From positions 38,497-102,496 of the forward strand of contig BAYV01000008.1 in NCBI GenBank assembly GCA_000710935.1: 64,000 nt of DNA, read 5' to 3'. The translations under genes and the position numbers were made by a program. Shown piece after piece: positions 25,232 to 35,772 of this stretch (the first letter of the stretch is position 1; every line of letters begins with the position of its first letter). The notes under the pieces are model-generated. The model made no database searches and was not told the origin of the DNA. It saw only the letters and a program-made list of their open reading frames with translations. The stretch comes from Iodidimonas nitroreducens (GTDB lineage Bacteria; Pseudomonadota; Alphaproteobacteria; Sphingomonadales; Rhodothalassiaceae).

Positions 25232-26713
25232 TCATCCCGCGACGCGGCACTCCGCAGAGCCGTTTTTGAAAACTGCACAATCAAGAAGCCGCCCATTGCG
25301 GCGCACCCGATAAACCCATTCCTCCCATGGCTGTTGGGTGATCGCAAGCAGATCGGCAACGGTTGTCATCGCCTCATTTTGCAGATTCATGATCTCGTCG
25401 CCGGGGCGAACATAGCCATAGCGTGCCGCCGGGCTGCGATTGGCAATCTCCAGCACGATCACCCCTTTGCGCATGGGATCAAGGCCCAATTCTTCGGCAT
25501 AGCGGGGCGAGAGATTGCCGACCGTTATCCCTTGAAAGGGATGGCGACCATCCAGCCGGGTGATGCTGCGTTCCGGGGTTTCAGGCAGAAGCGCCAGAAC
25601 CACCCGCTCCTCGATCCTTTGGCCATCGCGCAAAATGTCCAGCACCACCGCATCTCCCTCACCACGGGTGGCGGTGCGAAAGCGCAGACCATTTTCATCG
25701 ATCACATCCTCGCCATCGATCTGCAAAATCACATCGCCGGGCAAAAGCCCCGCTTGATCGGCAGGCCCTTCGGGATAAAGCTCGCTGATCATCACCCCGC
25801 CGGGGCGATCAAGCCCCACGGCCGACGCCATATCAGCCGTCACCGGCTGACCCGCAATGCCAAGCCAGGGGCGGATGATTTCCCCCCCATCAAGGGCGGC
25901 CTTGATCACTGATCGCACCATCGAGGCTGGGATCGCAAATCCGATTCCGCTGGTATCGCCGGTGCGCGAGAAAATTGCCGTATTGATGCCCACCAGATCC
26001 CCGTTCAAACCCACCAGCGCCCCTCCGGAATTGCCAGGATTAACCGCCGCATCGGTTTGGATGAAAAAGCCATAATCGCTCACGCCGATCTGGGTGCGGG
26101 CCTTGGCCGAAACGATCCCCGCCGTCACCGTTTGGCCGATGCCGAAAGGATTGCCAATGGCCAGAACGATATCGCCCACCTCCGCATCATCGGCCTCGGC
26201 CAAGCGGGCAAAGGGCAAAGCCGCCCCGGCGGGATCGATCTGCAAAATGGCAAGATCGGTGCGGGCATCCGATAAAATCACCTCCGCCGTGAATTCCCGG
26301 CGATCGGCCAGCACCACCTTGATCACATCGGCATCGCCAATAACATGATGATTGGTAACGATCACCCCATTATCCCGCACGATGACCCCCGATCCCAAAG
26401 ACCGTTCGATCCGCTCACGCGGGGCACCAAAGCTGAAATTATCGCCCATGAACCGGCGAAAAAAGGGATCGCTGAACACCGACCGCCGCGCCGCCACCTT
26501 GCGCGCCGTATAGATATTGACCACCGCAGGGGCAACATCGCGCACCACCGGAGCATAGGATAAAAGCACCTCGCCTTGCCCCGAAGGCACCCGACGATCA
26601 GGCCCATCAGGCATTTGTGCCCGGCTGCTCTGCCCCGCCAAAGCAGCCAGCACAAAAACGCAAGCGGCTATCAAAAAGCGTTTACGCCCAAAGCGTTGAG
26701 AGAGTGCGATCAT
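25232..26713 (-). CDS. degQ: Do-family periplasmic serine protease (DegP/DegQ)
   Basis: This 493-residue protein has a signal peptide (FLIAACVFVLAALAG). The trypsin-like catalytic triad is H123 (TNHHV), D153 (RTDLAIL) and S229 (GNSGG). Two PDZ domains follow at about 285-370 and 395-490. It should degrade or chaperone misfolded periplasmic proteins. GAAAGGCG precedes the ATG. Its location between rplQ and rarA matches the usual alphaproteobacterial order. Confidence 0.92.
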   Translation of the reverse strand: MIALSQRFGRKRFLIAACVFVLAALAGQSSRAQMPDGPDRRVPSGQGEVLLSYAPVVRDVAPAVVNIYTARKVAARRSVFSDPFFRRFMGDNFSFGAPRERIERSLGSGVIVRDNGVIVTNHHVIGDADVIKVVLADRREFTAEVILSDARTDLAILQIDPAGAALPFARLAEADDAEVGDIVLAIGNPFGIGQTVTAGIVSAKARTQIGVSDYGFFIQTDAAVNPGNSGGALVGLNGDLVGINTAIFSRTGDTSGIGFAIPASMVRSVIKAALDGGEIIRPWLGIAGQPVTADMASAVGLDRPGGVMISELYPEGPADQAGLLPGDVILQIDGEDVIDENGLRFRTATRGEGDAVVLDILRDGQRIEERVVLALLPETPERSITRLDGRHPFQGITVGNLSPRYAEELGLDPMRKGVIVLEIANRSPAARYGYVRPGDEIMNLQNEAMTTVADLLAITQQPWEEWVYRVRRNGRLLDCAVFKNGSAECRVAG

Positions 26714-26780
26714 GAATACGCCTTTCTTCGCGGATGTGGCTCAATTGGTTTTAGCAGCAATCACCATGGCGGCAAAAAGG

Positions 26781-26810
26781 AAAAAGCCCCTTCCCATGCG
26801 GGAAAGGGCG
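26781..26810 (-). terminator. Rho-independent terminator after rplQ
   Basis: On the minus strand GCCCTTTCCC-GCAT-GGGAAGGGGC forms a strong stem followed by TTTTT, 42 bp after the rplQ stop. It closes the ribosomal superoperon and separates it from degQ. Confidence 0.85.
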
Positions 26811-26851
26811 TCAACCAAAAGCGCGATCAAAAGACGGGGAGACAGCCACCC

Positions 26852-27274
26852 TCAGGCGGCATCTTCCATGTCATCATCGAGATGAACGGGCCCGGAGTCC
26901 TTGCCCTTGGCCTCTTCATTGCGATCCACCAATTCGATGATCGCCAAAGGGGCATTATCGCCTTTTCTGAAGCCTGCTTTCAGCACGCGCACATAACCGC
27001 CGGGGCGATCCGCATAGCGGGTGGCCAGTTCGGAAAAGATTTTCTCGACCAGACCTTCGCTTTGCAATTGCGCAATGGCGCGACGGCGATTGGCGAGGCC
27101 ACCCTTTTTACCCAGGGTGATCAGCTTTTCCAGCACCGGGCGAAGCTCTTTCGCCTTGGGCAGGGTGGTGATGATCTGCTCATGCTTCACAAGGGCTTGT
27201 GACATATTCATGAACAGGGAACGGCGGTGGGACGAGGTCCGACCAAGCTTACGTCCGGCGTTACGATGCCGCAT
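26852..27274 (-). CDS. rplQ: 50S ribosomal protein L17 (bL17)
   Basis: This protein of 140 residues begins [17 protein letters not shown], the invariant L17 N-terminus, followed by [19 protein letters not shown]. It has the acidic C-terminal extension ([10 protein letters not shown]) common in alphaproteobacteria. It is the last gene of the alpha operon, 57 bp after rpoA. Confidence 0.97.
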   Translation of the reverse strand: MRHRNAGRKLGRTSSHRRSLFMNMSQALVKHEQIITTLPKAKELRPVLEKLITLGKKGGLANRRRAIAQLQSEGLVEKIFSELATRYADRPGGYVRVLKAGFRKGDNAPLAIIELVDRNEEAKGKDSGPVHLDDDMEDAA

Positions 27275-27331
27275 TGTCTCTCTCCTTGAACACCAGCCAG
27301 GCGGACCCTCACGGGCGCGATGGCGGCAAGA

Positions 27332-28348
27332 TCAGTATTCGTTTTCCAGCTTTTTTGCCAGATCTTCAATATTTTCGGGTGGCCAGCCGGGCAATTCCAT
27401 GCCCAGTTTCAGGCCCATCTGTGTCAACACTTCCTTGATTTCATTCAAGGACTTGCGACCAAAATTCGGGGTTCTCAGCATTTCTGCTTCGGTTTTCTGA
27501 ACCAGATCGCCGATATAGACGATATTGTCGTTCTTCAGGCAATTCGCCGACCGGACCGACAATTCAAGCTCATCCACCTTGCGCAGATAATTGCGATTGA
27601 ACAGCGGCTCTTCTTCTTCACGACGCTCTTCAACCTGACGCGGCTCTTCAAAATTGATGAAAAGCTGCAACTGATCTTGCAGGATGCGGGCGGCAAAGGC
27701 CACCGCATCTTCGGGGCTGACCGTGCCATCGGTTTCGATTTCCATGATCAGCTTATCATAATCAAGAATTTGCCCTTCACGGGTATTCTCAACCTTATAA
27801 GCCACGCGCTTGATCGGCGAGAACAAGGCATCGATGGGGATAAGACCAATGGGCGCATCTTCAGGGCGGTTGCGATCGGCGGGCACATAGCCTTTGCCGG
27901 ATTCAACCGTGAATTCCATGTTCAGCGTCGCCCCTTCATCAAGGGTGCAGATCACCAGATCCTTGTCGAGAATATCAACGCCTGCCACTTCGGAAATCTG
28001 GCCAGCGCGCACTTCGCCGGGACCGGTGGCGGTCAGATGCAGCCGCTTGGGCTGTTCGGCCTGCATGCGAATGGCCATCTGCTTGACGTTCAGGACAATG
28101 TCGGTGACATCCTCACGCACACCCGGGATCGATGAGAATTCGTGCAAAATCCCCTCAACCTGAATGCTGGTAACAGCGCCGCCCTGCAAGGACGACAGCA
28201 ACACCCGGCGCAGGGCATTGCCCAAAGTCATCCCAAAGCCACGTTCCAGCGGCTCGGCCACAACCTTGGCGCGGCGTTTGGGGTCCGCACTGGGGGTGAT
28301 CTCGAGCGCACTCGGCTTGATCAGTTCATGCCAGTTCTTCTGAATCAC
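27332..28348 (-). CDS. rpoA: RNA polymerase alpha subunit
   Basis: This protein is 338 residues from a GTG start at 28348 (GAGGA seven bases upstream), reading [17 protein letters not shown] as in other alphaproteobacteria. The N-terminal assembly domain (about 1-235) includes [22 protein letters not shown]. The C-terminal domain (about 255-320) has the UP-element and activator surface in [18 protein letters not shown]. The frame is open upstream of the GTG but without homology. Confidence 0.96.
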   Translation of the reverse strand: MIQKNWHELIKPSALEITPSADPKRRAKVVAEPLERGFGMTLGNALRRVLLSSLQGGAVTSIQVEGILHEFSSIPGVREDVTDIVLNVKQMAIRMQAEQPKRLHLTATGPGEVRAGQISEVAGVDILDKDLVICTLDEGATLNMEFTVESGKGYVPADRNRPEDAPIGLIPIDALFSPIKRVAYKVENTREGQILDYDKLIMEIETDGTVSPEDAVAFAARILQDQLQLFINFEEPRQVEERREEEEPLFNRNYLRKVDELELSVRSANCLKNDNIVYIGDLVQKTEAEMLRTPNFGRKSLNEIKEVLTQMGLKLGMELPGWPPENIEDLAKKLENEY

Positions 28349-28456
28349 GCTAACATCCTCGCCCTTGCAAAAAGGCCATAACAAGGCGCCAAGCGCCGGT
28401 CGCGGTTCCACCCTTTATCCGCCCTGAAGGGCAAGGCCGAACCGCATGATCAGTCT

Positions 28457-28846
28457 TCAGACGCGGCGACGCTTCGGTGGCCGGCATCCATTATGTGGGA
28501 TGGGGGTTACATCCCGGATCGCAGTGATGGTGAAACCAATCGACTGCAAGGCGCGCAGGGCCGATTCACGACCCGAACCGGGGCCTTTCACTTCCACTTC
28601 AACAATGTTCATGCCATGCTCGGCGGCTTTCTTGCCGGCATCTTCAGCGGCAACCTGGGCAGCATAGGGCGTGGATTTCCGCGACCCTTTAAAGCCCATC
28701 ATGCCCGCACTGGACCAGGAAATAACATTCCCCTGCGCATCCGTGATGCTGATCATGGTATTATTGAATGACGCATTCACATGAACAACACCGCTGGTGA
28801 TGTTCTTGCGCTCACGACGCTTAATCCGTGTTGGTTCTTTCGCCAT
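28457..28846 (-). CDS. rpsK: 30S ribosomal protein S11 (uS11)
   Basis: This 129-residue protein has [24 protein letters not shown] and ends in the conserved [18 protein letters not shown]. It sits between rpsM and rpoA; rpsD, present between these genes in E. coli, is absent as is typical for the class. Confidence 0.97.
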   Translation of the reverse strand: MAKEPTRIKRRERKNITSGVVHVNASFNNTMISITDAQGNVISWSSAGMMGFKGSRKSTPYAAQVAAEDAGKKAAEHGMNIVEVEVKGPGSGRESALRALQSIGFTITAIRDVTPIPHNGCRPPKRRRV

Positions 28847-28918
28847 TGTCTCAATTCGTCCTTCAGCGATACGGGGCAGCCCCTGAAGACCGGCAGATAT
28901 GCCAGATCAGGAACCGTA

Positions 28919-29287
28919 TTATTTCTTCTTGCCAGCAATCGGCTTGGCTTTGCCCTTGCGCGTCCGCGCATTGGTGTGGGTCCGCTGACCACGCACCGGC
29001 AAGCCACGGCGATGACGCAGGCCACGATAGGTGGCAAGATCCATCAACCGCTTGATATTCATGGCCACTTCACGACGCAGATCGCCTTCGACGACGAATT
29101 CACTATCGATCAGTTCACGAATCTGAATGACTTCCGCGTCCGTCAGCTGATGAACCCGGCGTTCTATTGGAAAGCCAAGCTTGCCACAAATATCACGCGC
29201 CTTGGTCCGACCAATGCCGTGAATATAGGTCAAGGCAATCTCGACCCGCTTGTTCGTTGGAATGTTAACGCCTGCAATACGCGCCAC
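28919..29287 (-). CDS. rpsM: 30S ribosomal protein S13 (uS13)
   Basis: This protein of 122 residues begins [26 protein letters not shown]. It has the [22 protein letters not shown] region and a Lys-rich tail. It is the first gene of the alpha operon, with its own strong promoter 60-100 bp upstream. Confidence 0.97.
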   Translation of the reverse strand: MARIAGVNIPTNKRVEIALTYIHGIGRTKARDICGKLGFPIERRVHQLTDAEVIQIRELIDSEFVVEGDLRREVAMNIKRLMDLATYRGLRHRRGLPVRGQRTHTNARTRKGKAKPIAGKKK

Positions 29288-29355
29288 GACCTAACTCCTC
29301 GTCACCGTTTTCAAACGGTCTGTTGTCTCGAATCATCCGCCCGCCGAAGCGCGCG

Positions 29356-29383
29356 ATTATATGAATCGAATGGCCATAGTCAA
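29356..29383 (-). promoter_or_regulatory. Strong sigma-70-type promoter of rpsM (alpha operon)
   Basis: On the minus strand TTGACT (29383-29378) and a perfect TATAAT (29361-29356) are separated by 16 bp, followed by a GC-rich discriminator. Transcription would start near 29,349, about 60 nt before rpsM. This lies in the 173-bp gap between adk and rpsM, so the alpha operon can be expressed independently of spc. Confidence 0.75.
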
Positions 29384-29460
29384 CCATTCCGATTCTGTGA
29401 AAGCCACAAACTCCGGTGGATGGCTTTTTTCCCTTGCCAAATTGGCAAAGGCCTAAAGCC

Positions 29461-30108
29461 TCAAACCCCCAAAGCCTCGTCTATTGTCCGCGCAACCGCA
29501 TCGATCGATTGTTCGCCATCGACCTGCAAAAGAACGCCTTTCTCCTGATAATAAGGGAGAAGAGGTTCCGTTTGCTTCTTATAGGCATCGAGCCGTGTGC
29601 GCACGGTTTCAGCATTATCGTCATCCCTGCGGATGAAATCGGTGGAGCCGCATTGATCGCACACGCCAGCTTGTGCCGGTTTCTTAAAGCGATCATGATA
29701 GCCTGCACCGCATTTCGCACAGGCATAGCGCCCGGCGACCCGCTCTACAAGGATTGAATCCGGGACTGTCACCTCGATCACGGCATCAAGCTTACGGCCG
29801 ATGTCTGAAAGCATCACATCCAAAGCTTCGGCCTGTGCCACCGTCCGAGGAAACCCATCGAGCAAAAAGCCTGTGGCGCAATCATCTTCCTGAATGCGAT
29901 CAGCAATGATCTGCACAACGAGATCGTCACTCACCAATTTGCCGGCATCCATGGCTTCTTTCGCCAAACGCCCGACTCTGGTTTCATTTTTCACCGCAGC
30001 CCGCAACATATCGCCGGTGCTGAGCTGTTTTAAACCATGATCCGCCTGCAAACGCTGGGCCTGGGTACCCTTGCCCGCCCCCGGCGGTCCAAGAAGAATG
30101 ACGATCAT
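29461..30108 (-). CDS. adk: Adenylate kinase
   Basis: This 215-residue enzyme has the P-loop GPPGAGKGT (7-15), the NMP-binding STGDMLR and the DGFPRT motif. Its long LID domain carries four cysteines, C130-x2-C133 and C150-x2-C153, a structural zinc site as in Gram-positive and many alphaproteobacterial enzymes. It interconverts ATP plus AMP and two ADP. The ATG overlaps the secY stop by four bases. Confidence 0.96.
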   Translation of the reverse strand: MIVILLGPPGAGKGTQAQRLQADHGLKQLSTGDMLRAAVKNETRVGRLAKEAMDAGKLVSDDLVVQIIADRIQEDDCATGFLLDGFPRTVAQAEALDVMLSDIGRKLDAVIEVTVPDSILVERVAGRYACAKCGAGYHDRFKKPAQAGVCDQCGSTDFIRRDDDNAETVRTRLDAYKKQTEPLLPYYQEKGVLLQVDGEQSIDAVARTIDEALGV

Positions 30109-31433
30109 CGACGCCCCCCCTTCAATCTCGACTTCTTGATCAGACCTTCATACTGGTGCGCCATCAGATGCGAATGAATCTGCCCCACGGTATCCATGGT
30201 CACGCTGACCACGATCAAAAGGCTGGTTCCACCCAGATAAAAGGGAATCGAATATTGCGATATCAGAATTTCCGGAATCACACACACGATGGCGAGATAG
30301 ATCGAACCGATCACGGTCAAACGGGTGAGGACATGATCGAGATATTCCGCCGTGCGTTGGCCGGGCCGGATCCCGGGCACAAAGCCGCCATGCTTTTTCA
30401 GATTATCCGCAGTTTCCTCAGGATTGAACACGATCGCGGTATAGAAGAAGGCAAAGAAAATGATCCCCGCCGTATAAAGCGCGATATAAAGCGGCTGCCC
30501 ATGGCCGAGAAGGGATGTCACCATGGTCATCCATTCCGGCCCGCCTTCGGCTGAAAAGCCCGCGATGGTCATCGGCAAAAGCAGCAGCGAACTGGCAAAA
30601 ATCGGCGGAATAACGCCCGCCGTATTGAGCTTCATCGGCAGATGCGAGGTATCGCCCTGAAACATCCGGTTGCCCATCTGGCGCTTGGGATATTGTACCG
30701 TCACCCGGCGTTGGGCGCGTTCCATGAAAACAATGCCATAAATCAGCCCCACAACCCCCAAAAGCAGCAAAACGATGGCGGCGGGAGACAACAGCCCTTG
30801 TTCCCCAAGGGACAAAGCCTGACCCAGCGCCCGGGGCAATTCAGCCACAATCCCGGCAAAGATGATCAGGGAAATCCCGTTACCAACACCGCGCGCAGTG
30901 ATCTGCTCACCGAGCCACATCAGGAACATGGTGCCGCCCACCAGCGTGATCACCGTGGCGATGCGGAAAAACATCCCGGGATCAAGTACCACATTCTGGG
31001 CCTCCAGCGCCATGGCAAGGCCATAGCCCTGAACCGCCGTGAGGACCACGGTTCCATAGCGGGTATATTGATTGATCTTCTTGCGCCCGGTTTCGCCTTC
31101 TTTTTTCAAGGCAGCCATCGAGGGCGACATCGAGGTCAGAAGCTGCATGATGATCGATGCCGAGATATAAGGCATGATATTCAGGGCAACGATCGACATT
31201 CTTTGCAAGGCACCGCCGGAGAACATGTTGAACATATCAAGCATGCCGCCCTGGGTGCGCTGGAAGAACTGCGACAGCGAAATCGGATCGATCCCCGGCA
31301 GGGGCACATAGGTCAAAAGCCGATAAACAATCAGCGCGCCCAAGGTAAACCACAGGCGCTTTTTCAGTTCCTCGGCCTTCGCAAAGGATTTGAAATTCAG
31401 ATTGGCAGCAAGTTGCTCAGCGGCCGATGCCAT
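30105..31433 (-). CDS. secY: Preprotein translocase subunit SecY
   Basis: This protein is 442 residues with ten transmembrane segments. It has RLLTYVPLPGID in the first loop, MPYISASIIMQLLT, the cytoplasmic loop IVFMERAQRRVTVQYPKRQMG, and GIRPGQRTAEYLDHVLTRLT near the C-terminus. It forms the Sec channel with SecE, encoded at the other end of the cluster, and SecG. Confidence 0.97.
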   Translation of the reverse strand: MASAAEQLAANLNFKSFAKAEELKKRLWFTLGALIVYRLLTYVPLPGIDPISLSQFFQRTQGGMLDMFNMFSGGALQRMSIVALNIMPYISASIIMQLLTSMSPSMAALKKEGETGRKKINQYTRYGTVVLTAVQGYGLAMALEAQNVVLDPGMFFRIATVITLVGGTMFLMWLGEQITARGVGNGISLIIFAGIVAELPRALGQALSLGEQGLLSPAAIVLLLLGVVGLIYGIVFMERAQRRVTVQYPKRQMGNRMFQGDTSHLPMKLNTAGVIPPIFASSLLLLPMTIAGFSAEGGPEWMTMVTSLLGHGQPLYIALYTAGIIFFAFFYTAIVFNPEETADNLKKHGGFVPGIRPGQRTAEYLDHVLTRLTVIGSIYLAIVCVIPEILISQYSIPFYLGGTSLLIVVSVTMDTVGQIHSHLMAHQYEGLIKKSRLKGGRR

Positions 31434-31495
31434 CAGGATCTCCGACTACTCAAAAAAAGCGGACGCCCCTTCAAGAGGCGTCGGCATGATCAGAC

Positions 31496-31975
31496 TTAAG
31501 CGCTGGCTTTGCTGGCAGGTCCGGTCAAGGTCACCGTTCCGCCCGCTTTTTCCACCGCTTCCACCGCCGCTTTTGAAGCGCCGGCGACCGTGAGGGTAAG
31601 CTTGGCGGTCAGTGTGCCCTTGGCGAGCAGGCGCAGGCCGTCTTTTTCCTTGCGGGCAACACCGGCGGCAACCAGGGCATCCTCATCAAGCGCGCCTTTG
31701 GGGTCGAGCTTGCCGGCATCGATGGCTTTTTGCAAACGACCCAGATTGACCACGCCATATTCCTTGCCAAACAGCATGGTAAACCCACGCTTTGGCAGGC
31801 GCATATGGATCGGCATCTGGCCGCCTTCAAAGCCCTTCACGGAATAGCCCGAGCGCGATTTCGCACCCTTCACACCCCGACCGGCGGTTTTACCCTTGCC
31901 CGATCCAATACCCCGGCCGACCCGCATCCGTTCCTTGCGGGCACCGGTATTATCTCTCAAATCATTCAAACGCAT
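31496..31975 (-). CDS. rplO: 50S ribosomal protein L15 (uL15)
   Basis: This protein of 159 residues begins [22 protein letters not shown]. It has the Gly/Lys-rich [18 protein letters not shown] and [17 protein letters not shown] motifs that thread into 23S rRNA. It is in the spc operon between rpmD and secY. Confidence 0.97.
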   Translation of the reverse strand: MRLNDLRDNTGARKERMRVGRGIGSGKGKTAGRGVKGAKSRSGYSVKGFEGGQMPIHMRLPKRGFTMLFGKEYGVVNLGRLQKAIDAGKLDPKGALDEDALVAAGVARKEKDGLRLLAKGTLTAKLTLTVAGASKAAVEAVEKAGGTVTLTGPASKASA

Positions 31976-32019
31976 GACGTACCCTTATCACCGGTATTGT
32001 CCCGGCTTTCGTGACAGCC

Positions 32020-32208
32020 TCACTGATTCTCGACACGAACCAGATGCGACACTTTTGCAATCATTCCCCGTACCGCTGGTGTATCTTCCAGCTCACGGGT
32101 GCGATTCAGCTTGTTCAACCCCAGGCCGACCAGCGTTGCGCGCTGATCTTCTTTACGGCGAATGGGGCTGCCGGTCTGGGTGACCGTGACCGTTTTGGCC
32201 TTTGCCAT
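32020..32208 (-). CDS. rpmD: 50S ribosomal protein L30 (uL30)
   Basis: This 62-residue protein has [26 protein letters not shown] and [20 protein letters not shown], the standard L30 core. It starts six bases after the rpsE stop. Confidence 0.96.
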   Translation of the reverse strand: MAKAKTVTVTQTGSPIRRKEDQRATLVGLGLNKLNRTRELEDTPAVRGMIAKVSHLVRVENQ

Positions 32209-32214
32209 CTGCTC

Positions 32215-32790
32215 TTACTCCGCGCTACCGGCAGAAAGCGAAACCTCACCCCCGCCGCTATGTTCGACAGTCGCACGCCGCGAGACGATCTCACCCACCT
32301 TTTTGCCGCGCTTGGCCGCAATCTGCCGGGGGCTGACCTGCTCTTTCAGGGCATCGAAGGTGGCTCGCACCATATTATAGGGATTGGACGTGCCCGTAGA
32401 TTTGGCCACAATATCCTGAACCCCTAAGCTTTCAAAAACAGCGCGCATCGGGCCGCCGGCAATGATGCCGGTCCCCTGGGTTGCTGATCTGATCAGCACC
32501 TTGCCCGCCCCATGATGACCGAAGCTGTCATGATGCAGGGTCCGGCCTTCCCGCAGGGGAACGCGGACCATCGATTTCTTTGCGGATTCCGTCGCTTTAC
32601 GGATCGCTTCCGGGACTTCCCGGGCCTTGCCTTGGCCAAAGCCAACGCGGCCTTTGCCGTCACCAACCACCACCAGGGCTGCGAAACCGAAACGTCGGCC
32701 GCCTTTCACCACCTTGGCGACACGGTTGATATGAACGAGTTTCTCAACGAACTCGCTGTCTTCGCGCTCAAACCGATCAGGGCGTGCCAT
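32215..32790 (-). CDS. rpsE: 30S ribosomal protein S5 (uS5)
   Basis: This protein of 191 residues contains [42 protein letters not shown] and [19 protein letters not shown]5 helps decoding accuracy; the spectinomycin-loop residues (VKGGRR) are the usual sensitive type. A short extra C-terminal tail is present. Confidence 0.97.
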   Translation of the reverse strand: MARPDRFEREDSEFVEKLVHINRVAKVVKGGRRFGFAALVVVGDGKGRVGFGQGKAREVPEAIRKATESAKKSMVRVPLREGRTLHHDSFGHHGAGKVLIRSATQGTGIIAGGPMRAVFESLGVQDIVAKSTGTSNPYNMVRATFDALKEQVSPRQIAAKRGKKVGEIVSRRATVEHSGGGEVSLSAGSAE

Positions 32791-32827
32791 CGCCTATTCC
32801 TCTCAAATCCAGTATCAAAGCGGCGGA

Positions 32828-33184
32828 TCAGAAATCCAAACCGCCTTCGCGGGCCGCATCAGCAAGGGCTTTGACACGCCCATGATAAATAAAGCCACCA
32901 CGATCGAAAACAACCTGCGTCACACCAGCCTTCACGGCCCGTTCCGCAATCAGCTTGCCCACCTTTTCAGCGGCATCCCGGTTTCCCCCGGATGTGCTTT
33001 TCAGGCTGGCATCCAATGTGGAGGCCGCAGCAAGCGTTTCACCCTTCGCATCATCGATGATCTGGGCATAAATATTCTTTGACGACCGATGCACCGACAG
33101 GCGCGGACGGCCACCGCTTTTCTTACGCAGCTGAGCGCGTGTCCGCAATCCCCGCCGCTTAAACAAATCTTTGTTCTGAGCCAT
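32828..33184 (-). CDS. rplR: 50S ribosomal protein L18 (uL18)
   Basis: This protein is 118 residues from the ATG at 33184 ([22 protein letters not shown]); a GTG three codons earlier is less likely. It has [20 protein letters not shown] and the C-terminal [26 protein letters not shown] region (cited in part). It binds 5S rRNA with L5 and L25. Confidence 0.96.
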   Translation of the reverse strand: MAQNKDLFKRRGLRTRAQLRKKSGGRPRLSVHRSSKNIYAQIIDDAKGETLAAASTLDASLKSTSGGNRDAAEKVGKLIAERAVKAGVTQVVFDRGGFIYHGRVKALADAAREGGLDF

Positions 33185-33196
33185 CTTGAGCACCTG

Positions 33197-33730
33197 TTAC
33201 TTCTTCTTGCCTTCCTTGCGGAAGATATACTCGCCCGAATACCGCACACCCTTGCCCTTATAGGGTTCCGGCTTGCGATAAGAACGAATGACAGCAGCCA
33301 CCTGACCGACCTTTTGCTTGTCGGTGCCGGAAATGACGACAGTCGTCTGATCCGGCGTTACGATATTCACACCCTCGGGGATGGGAAAATCGATATCATG
33401 GCTGTAACCAAGCTGAAGATTGAGCGCCGATCCCTTGACCTGGGCACGATAACCCACGCCGGTGATTTCAAGCTTTTTCTCAAAGCCCTTGCTCACCCCT
33501 TCAATCAGGTTCGAGACCAGAGTGCGCTGCATCCCCCACATGGAGCGAGCCCGCTTGCTGTCATCCTTCGGCTTCACTGAAACCATATTGTCTTCCAGCG
33601 TGACGCTCACCTCGGAAACGAGGGGGGCGGCCAGCTCACCTTTCGGGCCCTTCACGGAGACGGCGCTTTCCTGAAGCGATACCGTGACACCGGAAGGAAC
33701 TTCGATCGGTCTTTTTCCGATACGCGACAT
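33197..33730 (-). CDS. rplF: 50S ribosomal protein L6 (uL6)
   Basis: This 177-residue protein is two copies of the L6 fold. It starts [15 protein letters not shown] and ends with the conserved [18 protein letters not shown]. It follows rpsH by 26 bp. Confidence 0.97.
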   Translation of the reverse strand: MSRIGKRPIEVPSGVTVSLQESAVSVKGPKGELAAPLVSEVSVTLEDNMVSVKPKDDSKRARSMWGMQRTLVSNLIEGVSKGFEKKLEITGVGYRAQVKGSALNLQLGYSHDIDFPIPEGVNIVTPDQTTVVISGTDKQKVGQVAAVIRSYRKPEPYKGKGVRYSGEYIFRKEGKKK

Positions 33731-33756
33731 GTTTCTTTCCTATCCTCGAGCCAGCC

Positions 33757-34155
33757 CTAGAAGACCGTGCAAATCACTTCGCCGCCCACATTCTGATCCC
33801 GTGCTTCGGCATCAGACAAAACACCCTTCGGTGTGGAGACGATCGAGATGCCCAGGCCATTCGCAACGCGGGGAAGCTCTGTAACACCGGAATAAATCCG
33901 ACGCCCGGGCTTTGACACACGCTGGATCGACCGGATCACCGGGTCACCTTCATGATATTTGAGGCGAATCCGCAACTCGGCTTTGTTATTGTCCAGATCG
34001 GCCCGTTCATAGCCGAGAATGAAGCCCTCGCGCTGCAGCACATCCAGCACGCGCTGACGCTGCTTTGAAGCGGGGGCCAAAATCTCATCCTTGCGGGCCT
34101 GAAGCCCATTTCGGATGCGGGTAAGCATATCACCCAATGGATCTGTCATAGACAT
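33757..34155 (-). CDS. rpsH: 30S ribosomal protein S8 (uS8)
   Basis: This protein of 132 residues has MTDPLGDMLTRIRNGL and the C-terminal GISIVSTPKGVLSDAEAR, the rRNA helix 21 binding part. In E. coli S8 represses the spc operon by binding rplE mRNA. Confidence 0.97.
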   Translation of the reverse strand: MSMTDPLGDMLTRIRNGLQARKDEILAPASKQRQRVLDVLQREGFILGYERADLDNNKAELRIRLKYHEGDPVIRSIQRVSKPGRRIYSGVTELPRVANGLGISIVSTPKGVLSDAEARDQNVGGEVICTVF

Positions 34156-34167
34156 GGGGTGCCCTCC

Positions 34168-34473
34168 TTACCAACTCGACTTCACGACACCGGGAAGCTG
34201 ACCGGTTGAGGCCAGATCACGAAGCGCGATGCGGGAAATTCTGAACTTGCGATAATAGGCGCGGGGACGACCCGTCACCTCACAGCGGTTACGCACCCGC
34301 GTTGGGGCCGAATTCCGCGGCAGCTCAGCCAGTTGGAGACGCGCGATAAAGCGCTCTTCCTCAGGCAGCGACCGGTCTTCGGAGATCGCCTTCAGCCGTG
34401 CACGCTTTGCAGCGTACTTCTTTACAAGCGTCTTGCGATGCTCGTTCTTTTCAATGGCGCTCTTCTTAGCCAT
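34168..34473 (-). CDS. rpsN: 30S ribosomal protein S14 (uS14), zinc-free form
   Basis: This 101-residue protein begins [20 protein letters not shown] and has [19 protein letters not shown] near the end. It lacks the two CxxC pairs of the short zinc form, so it is the C-minus type. Confidence 0.97.
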   Translation of the reverse strand: MAKKSAIEKNEHRKTLVKKYAAKRARLKAISEDRSLPEEERFIARLQLAELPRNSAPTRVRNRCEVTGRPRAYYRKFRISRIALRDLASTGQLPGVVKSSW

Positions 34474-34491
34474 GTGCTCTACCCACCCGGC

Positions 34492-35052
34492 TCAGATCTG
34501 CGTGAACGGCATGTCAAAACCACGAAGAAGCTCACGCGCTTCATCATCGGTCTTGGCCGTCGTGCAGATGATAATGTCCATTCCCCGTACGTGATCAACC
34601 TGGTCATAGCTGATCTCGGGAAACACGATTTGCTCTTTCAGGCCCATGGCAAAATTGCCCCGGCCGTCAAAGCTCTTGGGATTGACCCCACGGAAATCTC
34701 GCACCCGCGGAAGGGCAACTGTTACCAGACGATCCAGAAACTCATACATGCGTTGCGCACGCAAAGTCACCTTCACACCAATCGGCATGCCTTCACGCAG
34801 CTTGAAACCGGCGATCGATTTCTTGGCGTGGGTGACAACCGGCTTTTGCCCGGAAATCGCGGTGATTTCCTGAACCACCTTATTGATGCGCTTGGAATCA
34901 CCCACCGCATCGCCAACACCCACATTGATCACGATCTTATCGAGCCGGGGAACTTCAAGCGGATTTTTATAGCCGAATTTTTCCTGAAGCTGCTTGCGCA
35001 CCTCGTCATAACGACCGCGCATGCGTGGCGTATAGGATTGTGCCTCAGCCAT
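34492..35052 (-). CDS. rplE: 50S ribosomal protein L5 (uL5)
   Basis: This protein is 186 residues from ATG 35052 ([18 protein letters not shown]). It has [14 protein letters not shown], the [22 protein letters not shown] region and RVRDFRGV. It overlaps the rplX 3' end by eight bases. The frame continues upstream through rplX but that part is not coding. Confidence 0.96.
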   Translation of the reverse strand: MAEAQSYTPRMRGRYDEVRKQLQEKFGYKNPLEVPRLDKIVINVGVGDAVGDSKRINKVVQEITAISGQKPVVTHAKKSIAGFKLREGMPIGVKVTLRAQRMYEFLDRLVTVALPRVRDFRGVNPKSFDGRGNFAMGLKEQIVFPEISYDQVDHVRGMDIIICTTAKTDDEARELLRGFDMPFTQI

Positions 35053-35365
35053 CGATTGTCTCCCCGGACTTTTTCGCCACACGAACCTTGCGGCCGCCGT
35101 CGAGAATTTTGAAACCAACCCGTGTCGGGCTGCCATCCTTGGGATCTTCAATGGCCAGATTCGAAAGCGCAATCGGCGCTTCCATCTGCTCGATACCGCC
35201 CGGCCCGGTTTGGGTGGGTTTCTTATGTTTGGTGACCATATTGACGCCCTGGACAACCGCACGGCCTTCCGTGGGGATCACTTGCGTGATCTCGCCCCGT
35301 TTGCCTTTATCGCGCCCGGCAAGAACGACGACCTTGTCGCCTTTTCTCAATTTCGCAGCCATCAC
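35045..35365 (-). CDS. rplX: 50S ribosomal protein L24 (uL24)
   Basis: This 106-residue protein has the KOW motif [22 protein letters not shown] at its N-terminus. It initiates 50S assembly. It overlaps rplN by four bases and rplE by eight. Confidence 0.97.
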   Translation of the reverse strand: MMAAKLRKGDKVVVLAGRDKGKRGEITQVIPTEGRAVVQGVNMVTKHKKPTQTGPGGIEQMEAPIALSNLAIEDPKDGSPTRVGFKILDGGRKVRVAKKSGETIDG

Positions 35366-35730
35366 AACACCTCCGGAGCAAGCGATATGATTTTCATATG
35401 CTTGCTGGCACGCAGCTCGCGCACGACCGGGCCGAAAATACGGGTCCCGATCGGTTCGCCCTGCTTGTTGATCAGGACGGCGGCATTGCGATCAAAGCGG
35501 ATGGCGGAGCCGTCGGCGCGACGGACTTCCTTGGCAGTGCGAACGACGACGGCACGATGCACGTCACCCTTCTTCACACGCCCCCGTGGAATGGCTTCCT
35601 TAATGGAAACCACAATCACGTCACCAACGCCGGCGGTCTTTTTCTTGGAACCGCCCAGCACTTTGATGCACTGCACCCTCTTGGCGCCGGAATTATCGGC
35701 AACATCGAGGTTCGTTTGCATCTGGATCAT
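35362..35730 (-). CDS. rplN: 50S ribosomal protein L14 (uL14)
   Basis: This protein of 122 residues begins [27 protein letters not shown]. It contains [19 protein letters not shown] and [10 protein letters not shown]. It is the first gene of the spc operon in the E. coli arrangement. Confidence 0.97.
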   Translation of the reverse strand: MIQMQTNLDVADNSGAKRVQCIKVLGGSKKKTAGVGDVIVVSIKEAIPRGRVKKGDVHRAVVVRTAKEVRRADGSAIRFDRNAAVLINKQGEPIGTRIFGPVVRELRASKHMKIISLAPEVL

Positions 35731-35772
35731 GGATTCAAACCTTCAAAAGTGATGTCATCACGCCCAAAGCGA

